The notes: a model not told the origin generated them from the letters alone. A stretch of DNA of 64,000 nucleotides from Membranipora membranacea (GCA_914767715.1 OU612067.1:13645001-13709000), one strand, 5' to 3'; counted from the stretch's first letter, positions 1 to 12,101 are shown. Program-made: numbers and translations.

Positions 1-119
1 GGTTTGCGTTGATTTAGATATTCTTTTTAGTCATTGCCATAGCCTTTTGATGTATCTTGATGTATACACTATGTCCTATATACACTTTATCAGTAATATG
101 AATTTCTTTTGCTTAATAG

Positions 120-3100
120 GTGTGCATATGGGACCCAGCAACAGGTAGACAGATGGGTAAAACTCTGATGGGACACAAACAATGGGTGACAGCTCTCAGC
201 TGGAAACCGCTGCATTTGTGAGTAAAGACTCCACTTATTATGCTATCGACTTAGCTGAGCAAACAAAAAGTCCAAGTTACATCAAGCAAAAGTTTGCAGA
301 GAAGAAAAATATCACAGCCTTCTTCCAGTGTTAACTTGTGTCATGGATGTTAAACCACTGCTGGCACAGCAGGGCTTTGCCAAGCATAGCCACCAGTCAA
401 AAATTTGAATAGAGAGTTGTAGCATCAAAACATCTAGCCAGTTGCTTTGAATGGAGTTATATGAGCTCTCAAAATGTAGGGAGTATCTTTTTCCCCAGCC
501 ATCCACCATTAGTGATGATTAATGTTGTTGTTGACCCATCAGGTGCCTTTAAAATCTAGCTGAGATCCAACATTTTTATTGGTGTTGGATCTCAGCTACT
601 GGCTTAATGTTTTGATGCCACTACTCGCTATTTAAATTTTTGACTGGCGGCTATGCTGGGCAAAGCCCAGCTGTGGCAGCAGTGGTTTAAGGCCGATCTC
701 TTATGTTTTATATATATATTAAAAATGTTTTATAGGGATGGTGAAAGCAGACTTCTGGCTAGCTCATCTAAAGTAAGTATTGTAGGACCACAACAGTCAC
801 CAGAATCATCTTCGGGAGACAAAGAAATTGAAATGATCTCCCTTTCAAAAGTAATCAAGACTAGACTGTCATTGCTGACAGCAACCAAACTTGGAAAACA
901 TTGGCACTCTAAGCAGATACAAAATTGCCAACCAAGTGCTTCACTCTATGCCTACTTAGATTCAAAACATCAATCCCAAAGATACTCAAATCAAACTTAC
1001 CTGTCTCGGCCCTATTGCCACAAGCCCAGATCAAGCCTGCTTTTAATTTACTTTTTGCTGCATACCCTGATTCACATTTATCCATGTTGTTTTTATCCCT
1101 GTTTTTCTCTGTTTTGAACTCTCCAGAATTAATATGTGTTACTGGTATTTGTAGGACTGTACTATACGTATATGGGATACAGTATTATCACAGTGTAAGA
1201 TATCACTTAGTAGCCATGCACAGTGTGTTACCTGTCTAAGATGGGGAGGTACTAACCTTATATACTCAGGATCTCAGGATAGAACCATCAAAGTATGGAG
1301 AGCTGACGATGTGAGTAGTGCTTGTTTTTGTAAGAAACTGACTTTTACCAGGTAGAGAGGAGGGTGGGCAGCCTTCAATTGACAGCTTCCAAGATCACTG
1401 TCAGATTACTGCTTGCTTGGTGAGCACGACCTGCTAGCGGTAACGATTCCCTTATCACTCGCTGCCAAATTAAACCAGATAACTTCTGAGCAAAATCGGT
1501 GGTTTTTATCATAGTGATAACAATGATTTGGCTAAAAAACTATGAATAGTCACAAGATTCTATGCTATTTCCATTATTTTATCTATTATTTTTGATCGTC
1601 ACATGCTTCAGGCTTATTAAAAATTTCGCTTGTGAAGACTTCGGCTTAATTGTTGTGTTTCAGTTTCCAAGTGAAAGATGATGATATCCAAGCAGTAAAT
1701 TATAGGACTTTGCAAGGCCGGAGTCACAAGATCAGCCGGCCCAATCTACGGGCAAATGCCAACTCCTTGTGTCTTTATCTCATAACAAAAAGATTCCCAC
1801 ATCAAAATTAAAACTTATCTGCAAGGCTAAGATTGCATGACATCACCAGGTTAGGCCAACCAGTAAAACTCTTGTGGATACTGTGATCTCCATATTTTTC
1901 CACAGAAAATAACTTAATTCTCCCTATTTTTTCCAGGGTGTTATGTGTAGGACATTGCAAGGTCACGCACATTGGGTGAACACACTGGCTCTGAATACAG
2001 ATTATGTGATGAGAACTGGAGCTTTTAATCCAGCTAAAGCTAGTATAGTCTATAGTGAAGACTCCTCATCAGGTAAGAGTGATATCAGAGACTATAGATA
2101 ATATCTACAGACTTTGGTAATATCTAAAACCCATAATGATCATGTGATATACTATCGCATGTATATCTCTGATTGATAGAGATTGAACTAATTCACTTAG
2201 CATGAGTACCATCAGAGGGAATTTGGTGTGACGACCAGTGGCATATTGCATTTATTAGGGGCGGGAAGATGTTAGGAACTCATACTTAATTGACTCTCAC
2301 GATCAGCAGTGGTGGAAATGGGCCTATACGGGCCTATACGGTGTATAGGAAGTTCACATCAACGCCTATACACCTATACACCTATACACCTATACACCTA
2401 TACACCTATACACCTATACACCTATACACCTATACACCTATACACCTATACACCTATACACCTATACACCTATACACCTATACACCTATACACCTTCAAT
2501 AAGTGTATAGGCACTTGTAACCTATCACTGCTGTGCACTTTGTATGCTTGGATAAGTTTGTTTATGTTGTATTGTAGGGTTTGTTTACTGTTACTTTACT
2601 GTTTGCTTGAGCCCAAAGTCTCAATGCCATAGGCAGCACTATTTACTAAACATGCTCTTAGATTTAGGCTCAAAAAGTCAAAAAGATACACCAGAAACAC
2701 TGTAATTAGGACCAAAAAAAATTGCGGGGAACCCCCTCACCCCCATCATCGGGAGGCCGCTGCGCCCCTCCCGGACCCACCCCCACTGTGCCGCTGCTCG
2801 ACTGCTTCGCGGCCAGCGTTACGGTTGGATTGATCTGTATGGATTGGTGTATAGGCACTTAATGTTTTCCATTTCCACCACTGACGATCAGAGATACACA
2901 TGCTCATAATGTAGTCTCGATGTCAGTGTGTCTAAAACCTGCCACCTCTAAACGTGTCTGTCCACCAACGTTACTCCACTCTATGTTGTAAGTTTTTAAT
3001 GGTGCCAGTTGAATGACATGGCATATTTCTTGCAAGCTTTGTATATTACTGTCAATGACAAAACTTCTAAATGAAGCGCCTTACGCTGTAGCCTTACATT

Positions 3101-6100
3101 ATTAGCCATGTCAAACAGCCACTCCCCTTTGTTTTATGGCTGTGTGGCAAGGCTAGTAAGGCGTACATGTTTTAAAATTGTAGTTATAATTTGCTTACAT
3201 TATATGCTATAAACAGGCCTTACCAAAAATACATTCGACTTTGTTCACAAGTAATTGAGTTGTTAAAATGTGCTTTTAGCGGAAGAAAAACAAAAAGCGG
3301 CGTTGAGCAGATATCAGGCAGTTAAGGTGAGTAAATGATGATGAAGTATAATCCTTTATAATATTTGCACTGAAAAACAAAGCTAGAGTGTTTGCCAAAA
3401 GGATCTCCGAAATTAAGGGTAGCTCAGTTGATAACTTCAGAAAAATGAGCAACCCATTTTGAGATTGAAGGTGAATTTGTTAACTCAAGGATTATTTTTT
3501 CTTTCTCCTTGATGCAAAAAGGCTACAGCTATCTGCTGTCTTCTCTTCCAGTGAAATGCGAAACTTAAGCTATTATTAATTATTGTTTTGGCTGATTGAT
3601 CTATGAATACATTTAGGTATTTGAGTGAAAAGTAATCGCTCTGGTTCCCGTGATTGTAATTATACAATCAGACTTTGTTACACTGGTACTATGATGTCAT
3701 TATAAATTAGCCTTTATCTCCCCCGACTTGCTGACAAATCAAACACAATACCAATGAAAGAGTGTCTATAAATGTATTTGCAAATGATTGAAGGCGCTTT
3801 ATATGTTGAATCTGGTTTCTTAAGTGAGAATACAAAAAGAAATGTACGATATGTAAAAGATGGAAGCTGTGAGAGCTGTTCAGTTGCCTCAGCACACTGT
3901 TTACAGTAGCTTATGAGAAGAGTTGGTTGACTTTTTAATCCTAAATTTAGAAAAGTGTGTTGAAATATACACACCGCACAGTGACTCTACGCTGAAACAG
4001 AGAAATCATATTATTGAATAGGTACATATCAATACTATGCTTATGTCAGGCAGTTTGGCGGTGAGTTACACTAGGTGTTACAACCAACCCCTTGCCCTAC
4101 GGTCCAGTTAAGTGCAATCACTGCTGGTACTGTCATAAAACCAATGAAAATACCTGCCCTAGTAATGAACACTGCAACATGAATTGTCGGATGGCTCTGC
4201 TCACACAAGAAACAGCCTGCGCTGTGATTTGAGTCTCTCTGCACCATAACAACAGTGCCATAAACTGGCCTAAATGACCTATTTACAGTTTGCCCACGAA
4301 AGCTAACTTTTTCCCAGCATCGGTGGGGTGACTTTTCAGTTTGAGAACTCAAGCACATTTGAAATAGTTAACTCGCTATGGTGCAAAGATAACCAACCTG
4401 AATTGATAGGTGCGCAAAGTGCACTAGAAGGGCTGTGCTTGACAGCATACTGTGATAGCTACCTGAACATACAATAGTCTACGATCACAGGCTAGTAGAA
4501 GTAACAGAAACTCAAGGTTGAATTTGATTGATAAAAATTGTTTGGTAAAACCTCACCTTATTACAATATGGCAAGTTTTGTAGTAGATGTGACAACAGTA
4601 GGAGTCACTGAATTCTATAGCATAAAACCAAGCTAGCTATACAATAGTATGTCAACGACTGTAATCTCAATAATAACATGTCTGCATTTGACTAGATGAC
4701 TAGAACAAAAAATAAATCTGCATGCTGCAAGTAATATTTTAAGCCGCAAACCCAACCTTATGTCAGTCTACACTGAATAAGTAGTCTATTGCTAGATTGA
4801 CGTTTAATGTTATTTTTAATGTTATGACGTCTCTTATTTTCCACCCAGGGTTCAGGAGATGAGGTTCTGGTGACAGGCTCCGATGACTTCACGCTAATCA
4901 TGTGGCATCCAGAGACCGAGAAAAAGCAGGTGGCTCGTATGACTGGACATCATCAGCTCGTTAATCAGGTCGTCTTCTCTCCAGATACTCGACTCATCGC
5001 CAGCGCATCATTCGATAAATCCATCAAAATATGGGACGGCAAGACTGGCAAGTAAGTCTGTATAATTATCATCTTAGGACCACAAAGTTTTGGATGGATG
5101 GTGTCAAAGAATAAATTAAAGTGAATTAACACCATTATTCATTTATCCAATGGTTCAACCCAGATTATTTGTGGCAGTGAAATACAATTTCAGTAGTTTT
5201 TGACAGCATATACAAAGTGTCTACCACTGCATTGTCATCACAAACTGAGACATTAAAACCTATGATTGGTGAATTCAATCATTACGTGACTTCATCTCAT
5301 ATTTATATATTATCCAGCTACCACCTTTCATCTCTGAGAGGTCATGTGAATCGTGTATATGTATGATAACTCATTTAATACTTTTTGATAGTATTTTGGA
5401 GTTGCCTACCACTGGGAACTGCTGTTGTCTTTAGGGATCGAGCTGTTATCATATATGATAGATGATATATTATTATTCAGGTACCTATCTTCTCTGAGAG
5501 GTCATGTGAATCGTGTATATCAGATAGCCTGGTCCGCTGATAGTCGTCTGCTGTGCAGTGGTAGTAGTGACTCTACCCTCAAAGTGTGGAACATTGAGAC
5601 TAGAAAACTTCAGGGTGATCTGCCCGGACACGCTGATGAGGTGAGTACAGATAAGGCGGCCATGTTTGATACAGCGGCCATGTTTGATGGTTATGAGGGC
5701 CGGGTCTACGCGTTCGAGTTTCACGATCCCTAATACTTTTGTCATAAGGATCCTAATCACTGACTTATATATATATATATATATTTATATCTTCGGCGAG
5801 ACTTCATTGTTGCTATGTGGAATTTTGGAAGGAGAGAACAATGCGATGAAATGTTTCCAAATTTGATGCTGCACTTTCAAAACTTGTTGAACTATATGTT
5901 GTAACAGTATCAACTTTTTGTTACCCCTATCTACCCTATCTAGTTTTTATTTTATGTAAATATCTCTGGAGAGAGGGTTTTAGAATAAAACAAACAAACC
6001 CTAGTCCTATAAGGCCAAACACAGCAAACACCTACCCATGAGAAAAACTGCACTCACACTCAATGTTTTGATTGTAACATGTATAATATATGAAATGATA

Positions 6101-6628
6101 TAATATATATAATATAACATACTTGTTCTGTGTACGCAGGTATATGCTGTAGACTGGAGTCCTGATGGCCAAAGGGTGGCTAGTGGTGGTAAAGACAAAG
6201 TCCTCAAACTGTAAGTCTATACTAGATGTAGTTATATATGTAGGTTGATAAACAAATATGTTGAGTGTATTGTGTCAAGAACTGGTGATGCTGAAATGTC
6301 AAAAAAAACATGCCTGAGATTTGCACCCAACCGTGACACAAGCAACGCTTTCTGTCTCTTGCATTGGTCTGCAATATACGAGATAACAGTTTATGCAAGC
6401 TCATCATGCATTTGATCGAATGGCACCTGTTTGATAATTTTTTTGCCGTGAAGAAGGTTGAGTAAATTGCGATTCCAGCGTTATTTTTACCTATATTGCT
6501 AACCTACTTGTGTAGTAAGCCTATAGGGTGATACGAAGTATAATTGCCCTGTAGAATAGAGTTAGGCTAACAGAATTGCACCTGATACTTTAATTGATTA
6601 TTTCGCTTTTATTAGATGGAGACAATGA
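120..6628 (+). CDS. NLE1: Notchless homolog NLE1, 3' portion (copy 1)
   Basis: NLE1 is a nuclear WD40 protein that works in 60S ribosomal subunit assembly (with the Midasin/Rea1 ATPase) and modulates Notch signalling. Nine exons join in frame: 120-217, 736-772, 1155-1310, 1937-2072, 3280-3326, 4849-5051, 5481-5640, 6140-6210 and 6616-6628 (TGA). They total 921 nt, 306 residues. All boundaries are GT-AG. The product matches the C-terminal part of animal Notchless: WDPATGR, SQDRTIKVWRAD, LQGHAHWVNTLAL, GSDDFTLIMW, MTGHHQLVNQVVFSPD, SASFDKSIKIWDGKTGK, GSSDSTLKVW, LPGHADE and the terminal KLWRQ (vertebrate ends IWRR). The N-terminal NLE domain and the first WD repeats must lie left of the window. 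Introns contain a TTAA foldback, a hAT-type element and a partial duplicate exon. No inactivating change is seen. Confidence 0.95.
350..690. mobile_element. TTAA-flanked foldback element (MITE-like)
   Basis: Two inverted arms of roughly 85-90 bp (about 350-440 and 600-690) face each other in an NLE1 intron, each ending in ACCACTGCTG and flanked by TTAA. A smaller hairpin occupies 558-597. TTAA target duplication is typical of piggyBac-type elements; the family assignment is inference. Only the last roughly 30 bp of the right arm exists in the duplicate (from about 52,339). Confidence 0.7.
2307..2883. mobile_element. hAT-type non-autonomous element with internal minisatellite
   Basis: The ends are inverted repeats, CAGTGGTGGAAATGG at the left and its complement at the right. 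They are flanked by an identical 8-bp duplication ACGATCAG (2299-2306 and 2884-2891), the target length typical of hAT transposons. Inside are a tandem array of CCTATACA units (about 2364-2494) and a GC-rich block (about 2720-2820) that contrasts with the AT-rich intron. No transposase reading frame is visible. The duplicate at 53,904-54,418 has a shorter array. Confidence 0.85.
2364..2494. repeat. Minisatellite, 8-bp unit CCTATACA
   Basis: About 16 near-perfect tandem units inside the hAT-type element. The second copy (about 53,962-54,020) has around seven, so the array changes length quickly. Open frames across it (repeating YTPIHL) are repeat artefacts. Confidence 0.95.
5312..5360 (+). pseudogene. 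Partial duplicate of an NLE1 exon start
   Basis: An acceptor-like AG followed by about 45 bp copies the first part of the exon at 5481-5640 (SSLRGHVNRVY) and then runs into GTATG. The downstream flank (5361-5480) resembles the sequence repeated at 57,050-57,173. This is a small tandem duplication of intron plus exon start. If spliced in, it would add a partial WD blade. Copy 2 has two such partial exons. Confidence 0.75.
5641..5733 (+). other. In-frame read-through extension of an NLE1 exon
   Basis: Beyond the donor GTGAGT after LPGHADE the frame stays open for 30 codons to a TAA. It contains two 18-bp repeats (encoding AAMFDT-type hexapeptides) and ends with YAFEFHDP. The duplicate locus has three repeats, again in frame, and the same ending. 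Retention of this intron start would yield a protein lacking the last half WD blade. It could equally be untranslated intron. Confidence 0.35.
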
Positions 6629-6946
6629 GGAGTCTGACACAATGTGGGGTTTATACAGTACCATCACATATTAAGCTGCTGGGTATATACAGTACAACGC
6701 TAGATGGTCCCACTCATGGCATAGAAGCGGATGGGGAAGGTTACAAACATTAGTGAGGTCAGGTATTGCTTGAACTGACAGAATTATTAGAGTACCCTGC
6801 TTGTATATGAACTTTCAGAAGTAAAATTTGAAATTATGATTTTGCTTCTACTAAAAATCTGTATCAATAGCTATAATGCATAAAAGTTGTTAAATGTCAA
6901 CAGCAATTTCTGAAACCATATTTTTTATTCATGTACAAATGACTAT

Positions 6947-6952
6947 AATAAA
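6947..6952 (+). terminator. Candidate NLE1 polyadenylation signal
   Basis: AATAAA about 320 nt after the NLE1 stop; conserved at the same place in the duplicate (58,576-58,581). Confidence 0.5.
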
Positions 6953-7949
6953 TGTGTAATGGGAAACAATACCTATTCAGTAAATTTGACAGGATATACA
7001 TTCCAGAGTTGAGACAGACATATTTTGTAAATTAATCATCCCATCAAATATAATCACGCTTTCCATATTGCCCAATTCCAAATTCTTATAAATTAAGGCA
7101 AAGCCCATAAATGTAATCTCAGAATAAGAATATTATCTTTCTTGACGATAAAATGCTGTTGCCTGTATAATAAGAGAAACCGAAAAACTACGCTTTGCTT
7201 TGTAACTCTATAGTCTATATAGATCAGAATACCAGCAGAGTGTGACATCATCAAATAATCATCATGGATTTTATTTATTCATTTTATTTACTTATTTAGG
7301 TTTTCTAAAACTTAATAATTAAAGTGAATTAAAAATAACTTGTTGACCTACATTAACATAGATATAGAAAAATGACTTGATTTATGTGTAGGGTTGTACA
7401 TACTACACAGAGAATAGGAAAATGAAAGCATGGTAGCATAGACTACGTGAATAAAAAGAAAGAAGAAGCAGAGAGCTGCAGACAAAAATGCAAGATATCT
7501 TATTATCTTTATTCAAACAGAGTGTTAAACCTCTAAAAGTCGCTGACATAACTACTGCTCACAACATTTGGTAGGATTTAATGATAATGATTCATAAGGC
7601 TGGGTCAATTTAGTTACAATTGTATTTAATGTGTTAATAAAGGCTGATTTGCCTAGGTTTGATCAGAATGAGGGCTTATTTATTGAACAGTTGCAACGAA
7701 GTGATGTCCGTTCGATTTGCTTCCATATTAAATGTTGACTTTACTCCAAGAACTCAGAATTATAATCATAAGACCAACAAAGCAGAGCAGGCACAGAACT
7801 GTTGCCAAGGAGTTGAGACTCTCTGAGATTGGAACGTTGAGCTGAGCGATGGTATTTCTCATAGTGGCTTTGAGTGAGGGTATGCGCATCATATCAGCTG
7901 TCAGTGCCTGTTAAAGGAAAACGGATTAAAGAAGTTATTTTAAGCCAGC

Positions 7950-8409
7950 ACAAGTTACTATAAAAGAAATGCGTTGCAGAAGCTAGTTTCTCAGCTATGG
8001 TGTTGTGAGAGTTGTTTAATCTATTTATAACACCTTTACATGTACTCTCCACAGAAGTTAGATTCTCAGCTATGGTGTTTTGAGAGTTGTTTAATCTATT
8101 TATAACACCTTTACATGTACTCTCCGTAGCAGAATTTAGTTTCTCAGCTATGGTGTTTTGAGAGTTGTTTAATCTATTTATAACACCTTTACATGTACTC
8201 TCCGTAGCAGAAGTTAGTTTCTCAGCTATGGTGTTTTTAGAGTTGTTTAATCTATTTATAACACCTTTACATGTACTCTCCGTTGCAGAAGCTAGTTTCT
8301 CAGCTATGGTGTTTTGAGAGTTGTTTAATCTATTTACAACACCTTTACATGTACTCTCCGTAGCAGATGTTAGTTTCTCAGCTATGGTGTTTTGAGAGTT
8401 GTTTCTCAT
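7950..8409 (-). repeat. Coding array of 25-26-residue units (copy A)
   Basis: Five complete units and a partial one of 75/78 bp encode NNSQNTIAEKLTSATESTCK followed by GVINRL, with small variations. The single ancestral unit is in the EDC4 exon at 28,187-28,302 (VMAEKLTAADATFKDSINRL). The heptad-like spacing suggests a coiled coil. Confidence 0.9.
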
Positions 8410-9224
8410 ATGCAGTACGGCTTAAAGGTAGAAATAAAACCAGAATTTATAAGTTGTTTCAGGTGTTTTCCGATTGATGCTGATTGAATCGTTTGTTGAT
8501 TTAAAATGATTTCAATGTCATTTTTATGTCATTTTTTTAACCGACATGAGTAGCTAAGACCTACTATGAAGAATATGTGTATCAAACTTAGCATCATGTT
8601 GAACCATAGAGCTTGAATGATATAATAAAACTGATAATATAATGTAAAAATTATAAGCGCCATTGTCTGTATTTTTTCGACTCACTGATATAGCTGACTA
8701 ACTCATATGACACAATGCCATCTACCGTTCACAAGTCTGATTTTACTTACATGGTATGACAGACTTCCTTATCTCAGCAGATTTATCGACCAGAGTCCGC
8801 AGGTCATTAGTAAGTTTGGTAGCTGACTGAGATATCCAACTCTCCCGCATGGTCTTCTTTTCTGTAATCAGAAAGGGATATCGTCCATATTCTATTATTA
8901 ATTTGAGTTAAAAGCCGATCATCCTTACTTAACTGAGCAAAGAAGTTTCTTTGACTCCTTTGCAGAGCTAAGGGGTACTACTTGGCTCAGACAATAAGAA
9001 ATTGAAAAAGGCAACTCCAAGTTAATGATGTGTGTAGAGAAAATTCATTTCCATATCAATATTAAATATTTGTATTTCTTTACTTTCTATACGTGTGGGC
9101 CTACAATACAACAAACCTCACAATATTATTCTGAGGTTTGCTGAATACAGATTATATTATATTATATATAATATATTCTGATGATTGCAAAGTCATTTAT
9201 TTGACTCAATTAAATTTAATATAT

Positions 9225-9372
9225 ATCTCGATCAATATTCATTCTGTACATTATCTGTGCCGGGGTAGATAACTTTGAGGACATCGTCTCTATAAACAGT
9301 TTATAGGGACGTATTCTCAAAGTTATCTACCCCGTCACAGGTAATGTACAGAATGAATATTGATCGAGTTTT
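9225..9372. repeat. Near-perfect palindrome over a copied exon
   Basis: The roughly 70-bp arms contain the 42-nt exon of the EDC4-derived family in both orientations, centred near 9,299. The equivalent sites in copies B (61,691-61,732) and C (20,836-20,877) have only one arm, so the palindrome is specific to copy A. Confidence 0.85.
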
Positions 9373-10529
9373 ATATTAATCACAGTATAACCCTATACCC
9401 TTGCCTGCCGTCTCCGACTAATCTTTCGTCGAAAAGGCAGAGGGGGTTTTTAACGATTCTTAGTCTTTCAAATGAGGGGATTTATGACTTGGGTTCTTAG
9501 CTGATGGAACCTTGGACTACTGTCTTTCAATTTATAATTTTTATTGACAAGCTTTACCGATATTCATTCACACCGTGAAATCTAAAATGATTAACCCAAA
9601 GATGACTATACGAACATGTATAAAAGCATTTAGGCCTACACAGTTCTCAAAAAATTAACTTTGTACTTCAACTTTTAAAATAAACTGCTACTTCCCAAAC
9701 GTAACATAATAAAGTGTCAAAAGCATAACTCCTGAAGCCAACTAAAGCTTTGCAGTGCTGACTAAACACAATTCAAGATATATATATATAATTGATCCTT
9801 GAATGAGAAATGCAGGTTACAATAAAATACAAAGGTAAATATTCGTACCTTTTGCCTTCTTTCCTCTAAACTGATTGTGTAAAATATTTCTTGATCTAAC
9901 TGATCTTGATCTGACTGATCTGGTAAAAAATTATCGAGTTTGTACCAAAGTGAACTGACTTCTTTGACATGTAAAATTACACTGAAGCTAGAGAAGTTTT
10001 GCCAGATATACAGGGAGCACACCAACACAAAGACCAGGGCGGGCCCAAATCCCCCCAGACCAATCACGGACAGCCAACGGCCAATAAACATGTTGGGAGG
10101 TGGCCAGAAGCTACCCTATATACACTCCTCGACACAATACTGCACCCTGGATCCCCTGTTTGAAGGGTAAATTACACTATTGTTCCCCGAATATGGGCCG
10201 AACCTAATCCTACAGATGGGAGCAGTGACAACTAGTTTGGAGTTAAAACGATTCTCAAGTTTAAGCTGGTGAAACAAAAGAAGTTTTAATTTGACGCTGT
10301 AATACGCTGGGTTTGTTATGTAATGGATTTTATTGTGTTATAGTCAAGCTGATGAGTACCTTTACTTGGTTCTTTATACTTCATTGCCTGGTGCAAAAAA
10401 ATAATACAGTAGACCTCCTGTGTTTATGGTCTTGATCCGAACAGACCTGGTGATTACATTAATAATACCATTCGCAAAATACATCAAATACAATCCAAGG
10501 AGCGATGAATAACATGATAAAAAAAGTTT

Positions 10530-10830
10530 TTGTTCATCAAATCATGCCGTCTGGTCTCTGTCTTCAACTCTGTGAGTACCGGCACCTGGCTCCCCCCCCC
10601 CCCCCCCCCCGATTTTCTTGAGAGGTGTCCCGCCGACACACCACATGTAAGCATAAAACACAGGACAGTATCTTGGTCTTACAGAGTTTTTAGTAAGGCA
10701 CCATCGGCGGACCCTAACTCTACAATGAATGGTAATATTAACATAACAATAACTCATCAGCTCTGAACAATATCTCCCCATCCACTCTAACATAAGCATG
10801 ATCCCTGTACTTACCAGCCATTTTTAAACT
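10530..10830. other. Conserved block with splice-like signals on both strands and a poly-C tract
   Basis: On the minus strand ATGGCTG then GTAAGT (about 10,821), followed by an AG/GTAAG-bounded piece (about 10,683-10,720) reading ELGSADGALLKTL, would make a short N-terminus. The plus strand also shows donor- and acceptor-like signals (ACTCT/GTGAGT near 10,572; CACAT/GTAAGC near 10,647). A run of about 18 C lies at 10,592-10,609. In copy 2 (62,355-62,650) the minus-strand reading is interrupted by TGA. No product is recognised. Confidence 0.25.
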
Positions 10831-11009
10831 AAAATACATAGTAAGCTGCGACTATTTTGCGGCCCTTTGGCAAGACTATTGAATACTATTTAGGTTAATT
10901 CCTGCGTAATTCGGTAAATTCTAATCAGGTATAGCGTCAGCAAAATAACCTGAATTAATGAATCTAGTATCTATAAGGACAATTTGAAAACTACATCATT
11001 AACCCTATT

Positions 11010-11062
11010 GTTCGAGCCCCCAGCACCCTCGGGTGTATACCCCTCCCACCCTATTTAGTAGG
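11010..11062. repeat. SINE tail fragment
   Basis: Shares the segment CCCCCAGCACCCTCGGGTGT with 35,730-35,765 (where a tRNA-like head precedes it) and with 63,520-63,560. Only the 3' body is present here. Confidence 0.6.
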
Positions 11063-11489
11063 TCATAGAAACAAGTGAAAGAACCACGGGATGAGGCTAA
11101 GTTATTCCGATAACAATTCTAATATGGAATTTTTATCACTTTACAAATCTGATCTATTCCTTATCCGGGATGGCACCACCCTTGCGAAAACACAGATATT
11201 TGACATGTGCTGCAGCAACACACAACACCATTGCAAAAACTTCTAGAAACAACATCCGAACGACCAGGGATTCCCTGTGACCTTATACACGGCTTCGTGT
11301 CGGCACGTTGAATCCTCACAATTAGGCCCTAATGTTTAGATCTGTCTACCCAGCGATAGACCTTTGAGTGGTTGTTAAAATCAAAAGGTGGGCTAAATAA
11401 TACCTAAAGATTTCTGTTACTGGTACCAATTTTGAACATAGTACGAAGCATGCTATCAAGATTGATAAACGGCACTTTCTCTCAAAGTA

Positions 11490-11936
11490 TACTGTTAAGA
11501 AAATATACAATAATAATAATGGCCAGAAGCGTGGCTACTAATAAGTCAAGAGAGGAGCTAATCTCACTATCAAATAAGTAAACAAGCACCTGTCACCAGC
11601 TGTCACACTTAGACTGCCAAAAAAACGCACATCACTCATTACATTCATACAGGACACATTCTCACCTAAAGGGGACCACAGACAGCGAGTAATAAGCCAT
11701 GCGCGATTGTTTTTTCCGGTGGCTACACCACAATGCCGCTGATAAACACTGTAGAGGTAAGCTCGCTATCCCCTGTGCCATAAATACAAATATAGTATGC
11801 AGAGATATGCTGCACATATCTATTCTCAGCTACGCAATTTGCAGAATAAAATGCTGGTGAGGTTTGATCTAAAAATACATATAGAAGAGACATTTGTCTA
11901 GTAGTGCTGTGTACTGTTCTTATAGTTATCTTCTGA
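11490..11936. other. No gene seen
   Basis: AT-rich sequence with no supported exon, between the end of the duplicated segment and a minisatellite. Confidence 0.5.
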
Positions 11937-12101
11937 GCACTGATATACACTGATATACATTGATATACATTGATATACATTGATATACATTGATATACAT
12001 TGATATACACTGATATACATTGATATACACTGATATACATTGATATACACTGATATACATTGATATACATTGATATACATTGATATACACTGATATACAT
12101 A
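11937..12101. repeat. Minisatellite, 10-bp unit TGATATACAY
   Basis: About 16 tandem decamers alternating TGATATACAT and TGATATACAC. The long minus-strand frames here (repeating YQCISMYI) are repeat artefacts. Confidence 0.95.

Larger units (their letters stand above)
7728..10091 (-). pseudogene. EDC4-derived membrane-anchored coiled-coil gene, copy A (decayed)
   Basis: Recognisable exons: 10,091 to about 9,857 (start MFIGRWLSVIGLGG, a hydrophobic segment), 9,256-9,297 (42-nt exon), 8,751-8,861 (SATKLTNDLRTLVDK, like the EDC4 exon at 29,168-29,284), the repeat exon from 8,420, and 7,728-7,907 (QLNVPISESLNS, then a hydrophobic stretch ending SSWSKVNI-stop). Compared with copy B it is damaged: the donor of the 42-nt exon reads AT instead of GT and its acceptor is lost in a palindrome; a deletion removes the last repeat unit, its splice donor and most of the next intron, so the frame runs on to a stop at about 7,894. 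Five full repeat units plus a partial one remain. It lies convergent to NLE1. How exon 1 joins the rest is unresolved. Confidence 0.75.
660..11489 (+). repeat. Segmental duplication, copy 1
   Basis: This stretch matches 52,340-64,000 in the same order and orientation: NLE1 exons, hAT element, the antisense EDC4-derived gene and SINE remnants. Similarity is high by eye but with many indels, including a retrotransposon fragment and a poly-C array found only in the second copy. The left breakpoint lies in the right arm of the foldback at 350-690; the right end is not reached in copy 2. Confidence 0.9.

Noticed and set aside
2290-2632. Long frames with repeating YTPIHL
   Set aside because: Translation of the CCTATACA minisatellite.
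3485-3974. Minus-strand frames in an NLE1 intron, with relatives at 54,811-55,477
   Set aside because: Frame lengths differ by indels between the copies, as expected for non-coding intron.
4071-4358. 95-codon minus-strand frame in an NLE1 intron, also present at 55,604-55,891
   Set aside because: Most differences between the two copies change amino acids, so the frame is not under protein constraint; no splice or start context supports it.
11723-12100. 125-codon frame with repeating YQCISMYI
   Set aside because: Translation of the decamer minisatellite.
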